Translations under genes and position numbers: made by a program
Shown here: piece after piece, positions 1 through 9,589 of the stretch
How positions within the stretch are numbered: the first letter of the stretch is position 1
Layout: every line of letters starts with the position of its first letter
Source of the DNA: Pleurotus ostreatus/Saccharomyces cerevisiae fusant
Taxonomy: Eukaryota; Opisthokonta
Assembly (NCBI GenBank): GCA_024196135.1
Contig: JAMQCK010000992.1
Span: forward strand, 1-13,224
Direction of reading: 5' to 3'
Length of the DNA: 13,224 nt
Notes under the pieces: generated by a model
Told to the model about the DNA's origin: nothing
Seen by the model: only the letters and a program-made list of their open reading frames with translations
The model's database searches: none

Positions 1-3000
1 GCCATGCGCATGGCGTACTCAGCTGGGCGACGCGGGGCACGCGCAGGGTCTGCAGCGGCCAGTTCCATCTCGGCTTGGTAGAGGTATGCGAAGGACGCCT
101 CCCAGGCGCTCGTATGTGCGCTCCGAGTACTTGCGAGCTGGAACGCCTCTCGATAGACGGTGAACAACGGCTGAACCTCTTTCTTCCAGGAATTCGCAGA
201 GAGCTGGTTGATGTCGAAGAGCTTCTTGTTCGTCGGCAGGATGGAGTCAAACGGCGTCGGCGTCTCGCGCTGCTGGTTCAGGACGCTGTTGCGGGCCTTT
301 GTCGCGGCCTTGCGGGCCTTGACGTTCTTCTCCTTGCCGCCCACCGTGAGACGCCCAACAAGCATAGCGAATCTCCCCTTCATCGCGTCAATCGCCAGCC
401 GTTCGATGCCACTCTGAATACGCGAGAGCTGGTCGCTCATTCTCGAGACGACCTTCTTCTCCTGGACGTCGAGTTGAGCGCTTCTGGTCGCCCGACTGTA
501 CCTCGGCGACGTGATGGGAGCTCGACATGTTGGGCAGACGGGCAAGGGTGGTTTCTCGTCGCCTACCGCTTTCAAGGCCTTCCAGGATCCCGACTCGTCG
601 TCCTTCTCGTAGAAGTAGCTGAGATGCAGAGCGCCGTCGAGCGTCTCGACGGTAAATGCGTGGCCGCACTTCGGGTTCGTGATGATGAGCTCGTCGAGCG
701 TGCCGGCACTCGGATCAAGGTCTGCCAAAGTGCGGTACAAGATCATGTCGGCAACATCTTTCTTCTGCTCCTCAGACGCGCATTCGAGGCAAAGCTGCTG
801 GGAGCAGTCCTCGCCGCATACTGCGTACTGATGTCAGCAAGCTTAACGACAGAATAGTCGTATCTAGTGGCTAACCGGAGGGACACTGATGGCCGCATGG
901 CATCTTGTTGCGACACGGCTCATCACAGGGCAAGCGTATGCAGACCTAAATGAATCAGTCTCCGGACTGCCTGGCAAGTCGTAGGACGTACAGAACCGCA
1001 CGGCACCGGACAAGCCTTGTGGGTGCATGTCCTGCGGGCCATTGAGTATAGAGCATGCACGTCAGTGATCCTACACACCAGGTACAAGCCTCTTTGCAGC
1101 TAGCGCACGGAGCAGAGCAGCGCAGGCGACATTTGGCGTGCGCGCACTCTTGACGACAATCCTCCGAGCAGGACTTCGTACAAACGTGGTCTTGAGCGCA
1201 GGGCAGGGGGCATGCATGTCCGCAGAACAGAGGCTTCTTGCATGGATGACGTGTATGCTGAGCTCGCGTCACTTTCCCATCGTCCGCGCGTTGATCCCGG
1301 TTGAGGCTCTGACAATCGGAGCAGCGTGACTGGCACGTTCGACCACAGCATCCCATAATTCCATCACAGGGCTTGGTGCACATATGCGCCTCTGCATCCC
1401 ATGAGCACGGCATGGACGCGGAGTGCTCGCACGTCGGAAGGTCCTTCTCAACGACGACTTCGCACGCCACGTTCTCCAAATCGTTCATGAGATAGCTATT
1501 CGAAAGAGAGTCAATCAGTGGGTCAGAAATCAGCAAAAACATTTACCATGGTACTTCCGCCTTGATGTGGCCACAAGGCAGTTCGACATCATGCTGCATG
1601 AATGTGCATTCGCCACAGTCGCGGTAGCATTCCTTGTTGCAAGGATGCCCGAACGGACAGAGGCGCAAGCATTGCTGTGAGCAATGGACGGTGATATGTT
1701 GCGGATCGTCCGAATGACACTGACGAAGTTGAGCCACGAAAACTATCGTCGTGCGCCGCCCATACCTTGTAGGGGCACACATGGCCACAAGGGAGCCTAT
1801 AGTCGCACGGAAGGAGGCAGCCGCCTATCCAAGATGTTAGGCACCAGTCAGGACAAGCAATTCAGTTTCCTGCTCACCATCAGGTGCGAGTTGACGCAGT
1901 TGTCCTGGATCCGATACCAGCGTAACATTGTGAGGGTGCCGATGGCAGGCAACTGGGATGCCCGGGCCCACACAGCCGTCTTGTTCCAGCTGCTGGATGA
2001 CATCGGCCCACATGGGACTGCGAAGTGCGAGCTGAGGTGCGTTCCCAAGAATATACAAGCCTTCCTTAGCACGCGACAGTGCAACTGGGAGTAGGTAGAG
2101 TCAATAGCTGTGATGCATCACAGTGGGCTAAGCTTACCATTGATACGATTCTCGGACTTGCAGCAATGAGTGACGAAACTGATGGTCACGGAGAGACTAG
2201 ACGTACCTTCAGGAAGCCAATCTTCGTACTGCGCCGCGCGCCCGTTACCTCGTCCACGGATCCTGCGTTCCGCACGGTGGATAGGATTACGATCTCCGGA
2301 AAATATGAGTACTTTTGTGATTAGTTGTAGTGAATACATACCTTAGCTTCCTCGCCTGGCGATATCTGTTAGTGTCATAATCTCTCTGTGAATTGATTGC
2401 CTACACACCTTGGAAGTTGTCGACAGTACGGAGGCGAACCTGTCGAGTTGTGAGCACGTTGCACCGTACATGATTATCTGTATACACTGACTTGCTTCGA
2501 CACCTGTACTTCCCTGGCCGCGGCGTTGCTCTGCTCTACCTCGTCCTCGTCAACGTCCTCGTGCGTCGCAATGTCTCGTGCGTCACGCTCGTCGATCACG
2601 ACGACCACCTCGCGCGAAAGGGCGTCGCGTAGCTTCACCAGCTGACCCAGATACATGCACAGAACGACGATGTCGCCGTCTTGAGAGTAGCATCCCTGTC
2701 TGTACTTTGGTGAGGCATATGCACTGTAACCGGAATGTGGTCGAACGCACCGAAGGAGATACAAGACCAAGTCCTTGATCATGGAGACCTGACAGACGGG
2801 TAAGGGAATAGGCAAGTAAGGCAACAATATATGCGTGCCTCATATGTGTTGTGCTTGCTAGCCCCTTCCTCTGATCCTCCGCTCTCTGGGTACTCGTGCG
2901 ACAGGAAGAAGACGTTCTTCGCCATGCCGTGCACGTCGTCGTAATCCTTGACGCGATCGTTGTCGACCAAAGCCGGATAAAGGCGATGCCTGACAATGGG

Positions 3001-6000
3001 TTCAAGCTAAGAGTATACACGGTGCTCGCGTCGCGTGCGCTTACCTGACCAGGTTCGAGATCTGTGGTCTCATTCGCCGCTGCACATTGATCTGCGACAT
3101 GGGGAAGCCGGCCTTCGCGAGCCTTTCCATCAACGACATGTCGAACCTGAACAACTCGCGACCGCGCTTGTTGTCCATCGACAACGCTGTAGCCGCAAGT
3201 CAGATGGTACGAGAGCTCATCGTCTGGAATAGTTACCGAAGTTGTTGAGCGTAGGCCGCAGCTGCAAGGGATCGCCAATGAGGATGAGGTGCTGCACCGA
3301 AGGTACGAGACTGCCGATGACGTGTGTCTCCAGAACTTGACCCGCTTCCTCTACCACCATGACGCGAGGCCCAAGACCCTGAGGAGAGCATAGTCAATTA
3401 TCGGGTTCGTCTGTAGGCTCGCAGAACTAACATGTAGCAATGAGGTCAGTTTGGCCGCGCCTGCGTTCCGGATGAGCTTCAGATATGTGTAAGACAATAA
3501 TGACCCACCAGTCGTAGTGCAGCCAATTATATCGCATGACTGTAGCAGAGCGCTCCTGCTCTATGGATAGCATGAGGCATTGCGATGACGCGCATTAATA
3601 TTGAACATACCTCGTCCTTTCCCTCCTGGTACCGCTTGAGGATATCGGCGTGGCGCTGCTGTAGGGCGGTAAAGGACTCCAAGTGGTTATCGATTCTCGT
3701 GTTGCGTATTTCGGCCGTCCAAAAGTCGTCGAGACGCCTCCGCTCTTGCATCGACATTGACCACATGTCTGCGTCTTCCAGTAGCACTTCGACAGGTCGC
3801 TCGGATATAGGGATGTCTGACGGAGCAGTGGATTCTTCGGGCTCATCTTGCGGGACGCCTTCGTCATTGGGTTGAGGGGGTCTACTGTCCGCAACAGGCT
3901 GCGGCGTCGTCGCGCGAGGAGTGGCAGGGTCTGCGACTGATTCTGCAACAACCGATCCGACAGACGATGCGTCCCAAGGTCGATTGGCAGGATCCTGTGC
4001 CACTGGCATGCCGGCTGCCCAATCAATCCGGAAGAGGTCCGTCAAGTCGTCGACATCTGACTCGTCGTCACTATCAGAAGCACTGTCATCGTCCCCATTG
4101 CGAGCGCCGTCCTGCTCGTCGTCGTCGTCGTCATTACCATGATCCTCCGTCGGCCGAGCGAGGATAGAGAACCTGTTGGCAGAGGGGTCCTGCGGGCGTT
4201 TTTGATGCAGGCTCGACAGCGCTGGTACATCGGCCGGCTCGTTGGCGTCACGAATGTAGTCCAGATCGCGACCCTCGGACCAGTAGGCGTATATGCTATT
4301 GTCCAGTGCCCCAACAGGACCACCCCTTCGAACGCGCGTATACCCTTCCTCTTCGTCCGCTTCATGCTGCTTTCTGATGGTGTTGATCCACGCCGGAGGT
4401 GTGCCTAGAAACTCGTTGTGCTCCGGATACATCAAGCTCAAGTGCTGCTGCTTCTCCTGCGAGGAGACCTCCGTGCTGAGGAAGTTGCGCATGAGCTGCT
4501 CAATCTCCTTCTCGACGTCTTTGAGCTCATGGTAAAAGCGATTGGATACGCGGTCCAGACGAGATTGCCCGGCGACGAGCTCGAGGGTCTCGATGGAGTA
4601 CTTCGAGATGCGCTCGTCTGCGGAGCGGGAACCAAGCCGAATGATCTTCTTGGTGAAGCCGGCGTCGAGAGCAGACGATAGGAGATGGTCCAGTGCATGA
4701 TTGGTAAAGGCGATGAGTAGGATCGGCTTAGCTTGCGCGGCCAGTAAGACACGGAGCAGCTCGACACCGGTAAAGGACTGTACATGATGTGAGCAGGATG
4801 AGGCTTGCCTTGAGCGGGCCACCTTACCTTCCCAGTTCCCGGTGGGCTAGTATGAACGGTGTTCATCAGCAACGTGGAGCCTTCATTGTAACACAAGAGT
4901 ACATACCCTTGCACCAGCGCAACCTCCCGCGTGAGGGTGTCAACGACGGCGTCCGCTTGGCTGGGGTCGAGACGGCTACGCCGGAGTTCTCGACGGCAAA
5001 GTGCAATGGACGTCTTATCGGTGGCGTCAAGCTCAAGATGCTCGTCGTCGCCCTCCTGGAAGAGAGAAGACAGATCGAAGCGGAACCCCGGAGCACGCGC
5101 GTAGTTCGGAGGGGGGACGACGACGTTCTTGAAGTGCCCGGCCGGATGATGCACGATGTACTCGCCAAACGGGATCTCCGTAGGCTCAACCGTCTTCAAC
5201 GCCTCCAAGAACGGCCGGACCGCCTCATACATAACCGGCGCTTCGATGAGCAACTTGACCCCGTCCCGCGTGTTGTCACCCAGCTTCAGCACGTTCAGGA
5301 TGCGGAACTGCAGGTCCGAGTCGAAGAAATGGATCTTCACGCTGATCCTGTCCGCGCTGCGCTGCGCCGCGTCCGAGATCTCCTTTACAGTGCTGCCAAT
5401 GAGACCCAGGTGTACGGCAACCTCGCCGCCCTCCTTCCATGCGAGCGCGATAAGGCTGCCCTGCATCAGGCGCTTGCCGCTGTTGGTCTGCCAGTAGGTC
5501 GCGCGCTGCGCGGGGCGGGGGTTGCGCGCTGGGCCTGGTGGCGTGTCGAAGTTGAGCTTGACGGCGAGGCCGCGGCGGTCGGGGGTGAGCGTCTCGAACT
5601 TGACGCCGGTGTACACGTTGAAGAGCACGCTGTCAAGCTCGTCGTTCGCGCCGCGGTACTTTCCGCCTCTGTTCTCGAGGATGGCTGATAGCTGCGTCTG
5701 TCCCTTGGTAAGGAGGTCGGTCCTGACATGGCGCACGGAGGAGCGGATTGGTGCACTGCGTGCGAGTATCAGTAGGTGTACTTCATGTTTGACCAGCACG
5801 TACGTCAGCTCCTCTCGCAGAAGACGAAACCCGATATCGAGGTGCCGATCCATGGTCCCGACCGGCAGATGATGCGGCGCGCCGTAGATATTCGCAGGAA
5901 GACAAGGCGCCTGCGTGCACAGCAGCTCGTCGTGCGTGGGCGCTACACGAATCTGACCGATATCTTCGTGGTCATTATCATGCCGCCCACCCGGCGGCAC

Positions 6001-7512
6001 CCACGTCGTATGCAGAGCGGCCGACAGCCCTTCGTCGCGATACGCGTCGACGACGCGTTGCGTCGAGGCGTCGCTCGGCTTCTGCGATGCATCGAGCTTG
6101 GCCTGCTCGCGCTTGGCGACGAGAACGAGGCGGGCGAGCTTGCCGCGGATGTGGGCGATGATGTGATCGCGGGCGGCGGCGCTGTTGTTTGCGAATGCGT
6201 CGTCGAAGGTGGGTGGCGAGGCCGCAACGCCGGTGCTCCAGGTCTCCATCCAGCGGTCCAGCTTGTGGACCAGAGTGAGGAGGTTGGGGTGCTCGACGGG
6301 GGCGGCCTTGAAGCGGGATAAACACCTGTTGTGATGCTAGTTAATATGGAACTTTTGACCACAGCGACCCGATCTCACTCGAACAAAACCGTGGTGAGCG
6401 TTGCGAAGATCTGATGACCTTGAGGTGGCTTCGTTTGGTTCGAGCCGAAGCGGTCCTTGAAGGAGCGCGCGGAGATCATTTGGTCCATACAGCTCTCGAC
6501 CGTGTTGGCGAAAGCGTCGAAGTTGTCGAGCAAGACGCCATACAGGGCGCTATAGGCCATATGAGTTACGTCCATCTTACTCAAAGGTAACTCACTTGAC
6601 GCTGGTGTGCACTGTACTCTTGAGTACAGTGTCAGAGGCGAGGAACTATACATCGTCCTTTTAGTAACATATCCCCATGTTAATAGGATACGCACTCGAA
6701 GTAGGGGCAAGTAAGCACGCTGGAAGCTCAGGATGAGCTGCTTTTGAGCAAAGCTTGATGTGGTCGAAACTTGCGGCCATCGTATGACATCCCCGATGCG
6801 CAGAATGCCATTGCCTGGTACACGTGCGAAGTCGAGAATGAACACCTTGACAAGTCGTTAGCCTCGCCAACTGATCAGTTCACCCTCAAAAACGCACCTG
6901 GCGATCCTCAGCAGACTAACGGTTGATCAGAGAGGCTTCCTTAAGTGATCAGAAGAGATGGTACATACCCACAAGGGGTTCTGAGTGTTGACGTTGGCCA
7001 AGCAATTGACGAAGGGGTAGATGAACATAGCGCTGTGAAAGCGGTAGTCGTCGGTGAGATATTTGCGTAGGACGCCGTTCGTCTGCACAGGAGGCAGCCA
7101 CGAGCCGTCGACTCCATATAACAGATCGATCCCTCCGATCCCGAGCCTCGCTAAGTCCTCGTTCGACAGAGCTGGCTCCGTCCCACTGCGCGCTTTCGCT
7201 ACGTCTTCCTCGGACACATTGGTTGCTGTATGCGCATAGCGGCATCGCGATCCTGATCCGGGTCAATCTCCAACCAAGAGGTCATTCGAGTTGCTCACCA
7301 TAATCGCACGTCCCTGTGTTCCAGTACGCCCTGCATATTCCATTGGGCGCAAGGGTGAACGAGCGGGTACGGGATGGCGAGGGTCCATTCCCCTGTCCTG
7401 GAATATCAACGAGGGCGTACGATGAAGTAACCTTTTCATGTCTGTAAGTACAGGCATCGCCTCTCCTGCAGCCCGCTGGGCTGTTGAAGAATCGACACGG
7501 ATAGGAAGCCAT
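1..7512 (-). CDS. ZNFX1: ZNFX1/Hrr1/SAD-3-type NFX1 zinc-finger SF1 RNA helicase, 3' end beyond the window
   Basis: This is a large superfamily 1 RNA helicase. Relatives include animal ZNFX1, S. pombe Hrr1 (a partner of the RNA-dependent RNA polymerase) and Neurospora SAD-3 (meiotic silencing), so a role in small-RNA silencing or RNA surveillance is likely but inferred. Joining 28 exons gives about 2047 codons without a stop. In order they encode two CCCH fingers (6-79), a conserved middle region, a helicase core (about 732-1465) with GPPGTGK at 753-759, VVEEAGQ at 1183-1189 and GDPLQLRP at 1210-1217, a Cys-rich NFX1-type region (1522-1788) and a RING-like module (1785-1877). The start is the first in-frame ATG (7510-7512, A at -3), just before the first finger; the frame upstream offers only a GTG. 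The reading frame is still open at base 1, so the C-terminus is missing. ETFA diverges from it. The family call is secure; a few small-exon borders are less so. Confidence 0.93.
513..791 (-). other. RING-like C-terminal zinc module
   Basis: Exon 28 encodes C1785-x2-C1788, then K-C1826-G-H1828 followed by FTVETLDG, then C1870-x2-C1873 (CPTCRAPI). The spacing suggests a zinc-binding RING-related fold. Ubiquitin ligase activity cannot be claimed from this. A Lys/Arg-rich, partly helical stretch follows to the window edge. Confidence 0.65.
780..1824 (-). other. NFX1-type cysteine-rich zinc-finger array
   Basis: Across exons 23-28, residues 1522-1788 are rich in Cys and His in repeats such as LPCGHVC (1533-1538), CLRLCPFGHPCNKEC (1558-1572) and LPCGHIKAEVPC (1588-1599), continuing to CPSVCGEDC near 1780. 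This follows the pattern of NFX1-type fingers that lie after the helicase in ZNFX1 proteins. Five introns interrupt it (1720-1765, 1496-1546, 1032-1078, 946-991, 821-875), each bridged by family-like sequence. Confidence 0.88.
2789..2838 (-). other. Probable GC-AG intron
   Basis: Exon 15 ends SKHNTYE and exon 16 must resume in phase 0 at VSMIKDLVLYLLR. Between them the only suitable donor is GAG|GCACGC, paired with the acceptor CTGTCAG. The length of 50 bp matches the gene's other introns. The only GT nearby (2824-2825 region) gives the wrong phase. GC-AG is a known minor intron class. Confidence 0.7.
3785..4372 (-). other. Acidic, Ser/Pro-rich insert inside the helicase core
   Basis: Residues about 895-1090, all within exon 10, are low in complexity: a run of five Asp, an Asp/Ser stretch near 988-1005, then a Pro/Ala/Ser/Thr-rich part. 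Structured sequence resumes near 1095 with VLLEDADMWSMSMQERRRLD. The insert is probably a disordered surface loop. Its Ser-Asp content would suit casein-kinase-type phosphorylation, but that is speculation. Confidence 0.8.
4118..4132. repeat. (GTC)5 trinucleotide microsatellite, coding Asp on the minus strand
   Basis: There are five perfect GTC units on the plus strand, read as GAC GAC GAC GAC GAC on the coding strand, giving five Asp in the acidic insert. Unit gain or loss would keep the frame. Confidence 0.9.
4828..4846 (-). other. 19-nt microexon 9 encoding the Walker A loop
   Basis: This exon supplies the last base of Gly753 and codons for PPGTGK (754-759). Flanking introns are 4847-4906 (60 bp) and 4778-4827 (50 bp). 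The joined product reads VQGPPGTGKSFTGVELL, the expected ATP-binding loop, so the call is strong. The exon length is not a multiple of three, so skipping it would both remove the loop and shift the frame. Confidence 0.88.
6610..6631. repeat. 10-bp perfect inverted repeat within a 50-nt exon
   Basis: Arms CACTGTACTC and GAGTACAGTG are separated by two bases. The repeat lies wholly inside exon 5 of the helicase gene (6596-6645) and takes up nearly half of it. It could form a hairpin in the pre-mRNA, or it may be chance in coding sequence. Confidence 0.85.
7230..7497 (-). other. Tandem CCCH zinc fingers at the helicase N-terminus
   Basis: Two fingers fit C-x8-C-x5-C-x3-H exactly: C6, C15, C21, H25 and C60, C69, C75, H79. 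The second is split by intron 7253-7298 after its second cysteine and is complete only after splicing, which supports the intron call. CCCH fingers of this spacing usually bind single-stranded RNA, so they probably help load the helicase on RNA (inference). Confidence 0.92.
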
Positions 7513-8054
7513 CCTGGTCAAGCTCTGGTGCTCGCGATGGTCGAAAGCAAGAGCAGGATCAGTGTGTAAAGCGAACTTTGCTGTTAAGCGCCGTCGAATG
7601 CATTCCACACTGCGTAAATAGACGCAATCCTAGTACAGTCTCGTAATGGGGTTGCAATCTGTGCGCGTCTATCGATAGCTGAAGGTCTCCTGACGAAGTG
7701 CGCGTATTAAGCGCGCGTCATGCTATGCAATGGAAATTGAAGGCGTAGCCGATACCCATGCTATCTGGACATGCTGCCTTGCTTCGTATTGTCTAGGCCA
7801 AGAAGTTCGGGGGTTGCTGATTGTGCGTAGAGGTTGAACGCATACGTCTTCCAGAAAGATATGGAATATCACATTTGAATACCGGGGATGTACAGAAAAC
7901 AATGCAGACAGGATGGCCGGGGGTAGGCGCTTGGTGGTCGCAAAGAGCAAGAGGCATGGCTGCGTTTACGGCCGAATGCCCGAAATCGGGAGATGCCGAG
8001 GGGCGGGCGGGTCCTCGTTCCGCGTGATTGCACTGAGTCCTGCGTCTGCCCGTC
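7513..8054. promoter_or_regulatory. Divergent promoter region between the ZNFX1-like gene and ETFA
   Basis: These 542 bp lie between two start codons pointing away from each other and must hold both promoters and 5' untranslated regions. I see no convincing TATA box and no conserved coding sequence. A perfect palindrome CTATCGATAG lies at 7669-7678 and a GC-rich element GGGGCGGGCGGG at 8000-8011, about 45 bp before the ETFA ATG. Neither can be assigned to a factor with confidence. Confidence 0.6.
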
Positions 8055-9194
8055 ATGCTGCGAACGCGCCTCCTCCTCTGCCGGCCATTACTCGCGCGTG
8101 GCTACGCGTCCGCAGTGTCTCCGAGGACCCTCGTATTGCTGGAGCACCGTGGTGGAAGTCTGGAATCGGGTTCTCTATCCGCCCTAACGGCAGCCAGCCA
8201 GCTGGGCGGGGAGGTGACCGGACTTGTGTTCGGAAGTCCCGAAGAGGTCCCTAAGATCGTTGAGGAGGCGAAGAAGTATGTACTCGCTATACCGCAATGA
8301 ATGAATACTTACCGACGACAGGCTGAAGGGCTTGAATGCCGTCTGGCACTCCGCTTCCCCGCAATATGCGCAGGCGATCCCGGAGCTCGTGTCCCCTCTC
8401 CTGCAGAAGGTCCTCTCCGACTCCAACCCCTTCACCCATGTCGTTGCCTCCCACTCCTCGTCAGCACGCTCCATCCTGCCGCGTGTAGCCGCCAAGCTCG
8501 ACGTGCAGGCAGTATCCGACATCACCTCCCTCGAGCATGACGCCTCCTCCAACGCCACCACCTTCCAGCGCCCCATCTACGCCGGTAATGCCATCGCAAC
8601 CGTCCGCGCACCCTCATCTATCCCCGTCAAGATCTTCACCGTCCGGTCGACTGCGTTCCCCGCCGCCGCTATTGAGGAGGGTGCCGCAGTGGAGGACAAG
8701 GCGATCGACCCCGTGGAGGTGTCAGATGCGCCAACAGAGCACCTCAAGACGACGATCACCAAGTCTGATCGCCCTGACTTGAGCACCGCGAGCCGTGTCG
8801 TGTCTGGTGGTCGCGCACTGAAGAACGCGGAGACGTTTGAAAAGACCATCTACCCCTTGGCTGACGTGCTGGGTGCTGCTGTTGGCGCTTCACGCGCTGC
8901 TGTGGATGCCGGCTACGTCGACAACTCCTTGCAAGTCGGCCAGACTGGCAAGGTCGTCGCGCCAGAGCTGTACATGGCTGTCGGTATTTCGGGCGCCATC
9001 CAGCACTTGGCGGGCATGAAGGACTCGAAGATGATTGTTGCGATCAACAAGGTATGCTTGATGATGTGTGAAGCAACATCGTGCTTACACTCCTCCAGGA
9101 CCCCGATGCCCCCATATTCCAGGTAGCGGACGCGGGCCTTGTGGCGGACTTGTACGAAGCCGTGCCCGAGTTGGTGCAGAAGTTGAAGCAGTAA
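8055..9194 (+). CDS. ETFA: Electron transfer flavoprotein subunit alpha, mitochondrial
   Basis: ETFA with its beta subunit binds FAD and AMP in the mitochondrial matrix and passes electrons from acyl-CoA and other dehydrogenases to ETF:ubiquinone oxidoreductase. Exons 8055-8275, 8322-9051 and 9099-9194 give 348 aa, a normal length. The N-terminus is Arg-rich and lacks acids ([19 protein letters not shown]), a typical matrix presequence probably cut near residue 17. The N-terminal domain begins [12 protein letters not shown]. The C-terminal FAD domain carries VVSGGR (233-238), [12 protein letters not shown] (261-272), QVGQTGK (278-284), VGISGAIQH (294-302) and [11 protein letters not shown] (318-328), all near-identical to the family. 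The start is the first ATG of the frame (G at -3). Introns of 46 and 47 bp have GTATGT/GTATGC donors. It lies 395 bp before the methyltransferase on the same strand, with no functional link evident. Confidence 0.97.
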
Positions 9195-9589
9195 TACGCG
9201 TTGTCACCCGAGGTCTATCCAATGTATAATGCGTGCTAGCCCTGACTCAGAGTGCTGTCGTCCTGACATACTGTGTGCAAAACCAGAAGCTCTGTCAAGT
9301 CTGCAATATAAAGGACTAAACATCGGCCGGCGAGGGAGAATCGGATCACGGACTTTATGGCCAGCATGCCACCAACATGTCACCCTCTCACCAACATGTC
9401 ACCCTCCTCGGCCGTTCTCCGCTGCGTCATATTTCTTGGGCGATTGACACGAAGACGCGTGCATCCGGCACCTTACTCTGGCCCTGTCGCGCGATCTTCA
9501 TGACATGTAGCGCCGCGGGACACCTCCTTCACTGACTTGGGCGCGACCATAAAGACCGGCAGTCCGCCCATCTAATCTTATCAGATAAG
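9195..9589. promoter_or_regulatory. Intergenic: ETFA 3' end and O-methyltransferase promoter
   Basis: No conserved coding sequence is visible. The segment must hold the ETFA 3' untranslated region and the methyltransferase promoter. It contains an isolated TATAAA at 9307-9312, about 280 bp before the ATG and therefore of doubtful use, a 19-bp tandem repeat and a GATA palindrome. Confidence 0.55.
9370..9407. repeat. Tandem direct repeat, 2 x 19 bp
   Basis: CACCAACATGTCACCCTCT at 9370-9388 is followed at once by a copy at 9389-9407 that differs only in the last base. Each unit centres on the palindrome ACATGT. It lies about 180-220 bp upstream of the methyltransferase start. Confidence 0.93.

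Larger units (their letters stand above)
2044..4971 (-). other. Superfamily 1 (UPF1-like) helicase core
   Basis: Motifs are seen in the proper order: Q-motif LDPSQ (732-736), Walker A GPPGTGK (753-759), motif Ia FTNHALDHLL (783-792), Walker B VVEEA (1183-1187; Glu-Glu where UPF1 has Asp-Glu), motif III GDPLQLRP (1210-1217), motif IV region INVQRRMRP (1255-1263), motif V TVDNFQGEEAK (1407-1417) and motif VI NVALSRAKEGLYILGN (1452-1467). All residues expected for ATP binding and hydrolysis appear present, so the enzyme should be active. About 190 residues of acidic sequence are inserted between motifs Ia and II. Confidence 0.93.
1..7512 (-). other. Exon map of the ZNFX1-like gene (28 exons, 27 introns)
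   Basis: Exons in transcript order: 7512-7299, 7252-6969, 6915-6898, 6845-6696, 6645-6596, 6549-6379, 6325-5804, 5755-4907, 4846-4828, 4777-3611, 3560-3509, 3460-3432, 3378-3237, 3186-3045, 2989-2839, 2788-2751, 2699-2492, 2439-2409, 2355-2342, 2293-2207, 2156-2138, 2084-1878, 1824-1766, 1719-1547, 1495-1079, 1031-992, 945-876, 820 to 1 (open). Introns are 46-60 bp. All are GT-AG except 2789-2838, which reads GC-AG. Each join keeps the frame and restores family-like sequence, for example FLASDTVLKSTVHTSVNALYG over 6645-6538. The least certain joins are the 18-nt exon 6898-6915 and the GC donor. Confidence 0.82.

Noticed and set aside
75..857. A 260-codon open frame on the plus strand
   Set aside because: It mirrors the long exon 28 (1-820) and crosses the intron at 821-875. 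The minus-strand product matches the family and this one matches nothing I know.
4789..5688. A 299-codon open frame on the plus strand
   Set aside because: It lies antisense to the 849-nt exon 8 of the helicase and has no recognisable motif. Its length reflects the codon bias of the real gene.
7559..7603. A 14-codon upstream ORF before the helicase gene
   Set aside because: An out-of-frame ATG at 7601-7603 is followed by a stop at 7559-7561, but nothing shows that this region is in the transcript. One short uORF is expected by chance.
7513..7608. N-terminal extension of the helicase starting at 7608
   Set aside because: The codon there is GTG, not ATG, and the added residues show no family likeness. 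The first in-frame ATG is at 7510-7512.
7700..7717. GCGCG-TATTAAG-CGCGC near-palindrome
   Set aside because: The arms are short and the centre is not symmetrical. It is probably chance in CpG-rich promoter DNA.
7996..9411. CCGAGG/CCTCGG hexamers near ETFA as fatty-acid regulator (FarA/FarB-type) sites
   Set aside because: Four occurrences (7996, 8121, 9208, 9406) are about what GC-rich sequence of this length gives by chance, and one is in coding sequence. The motif was defined in Aspergillus, not in this lineage.
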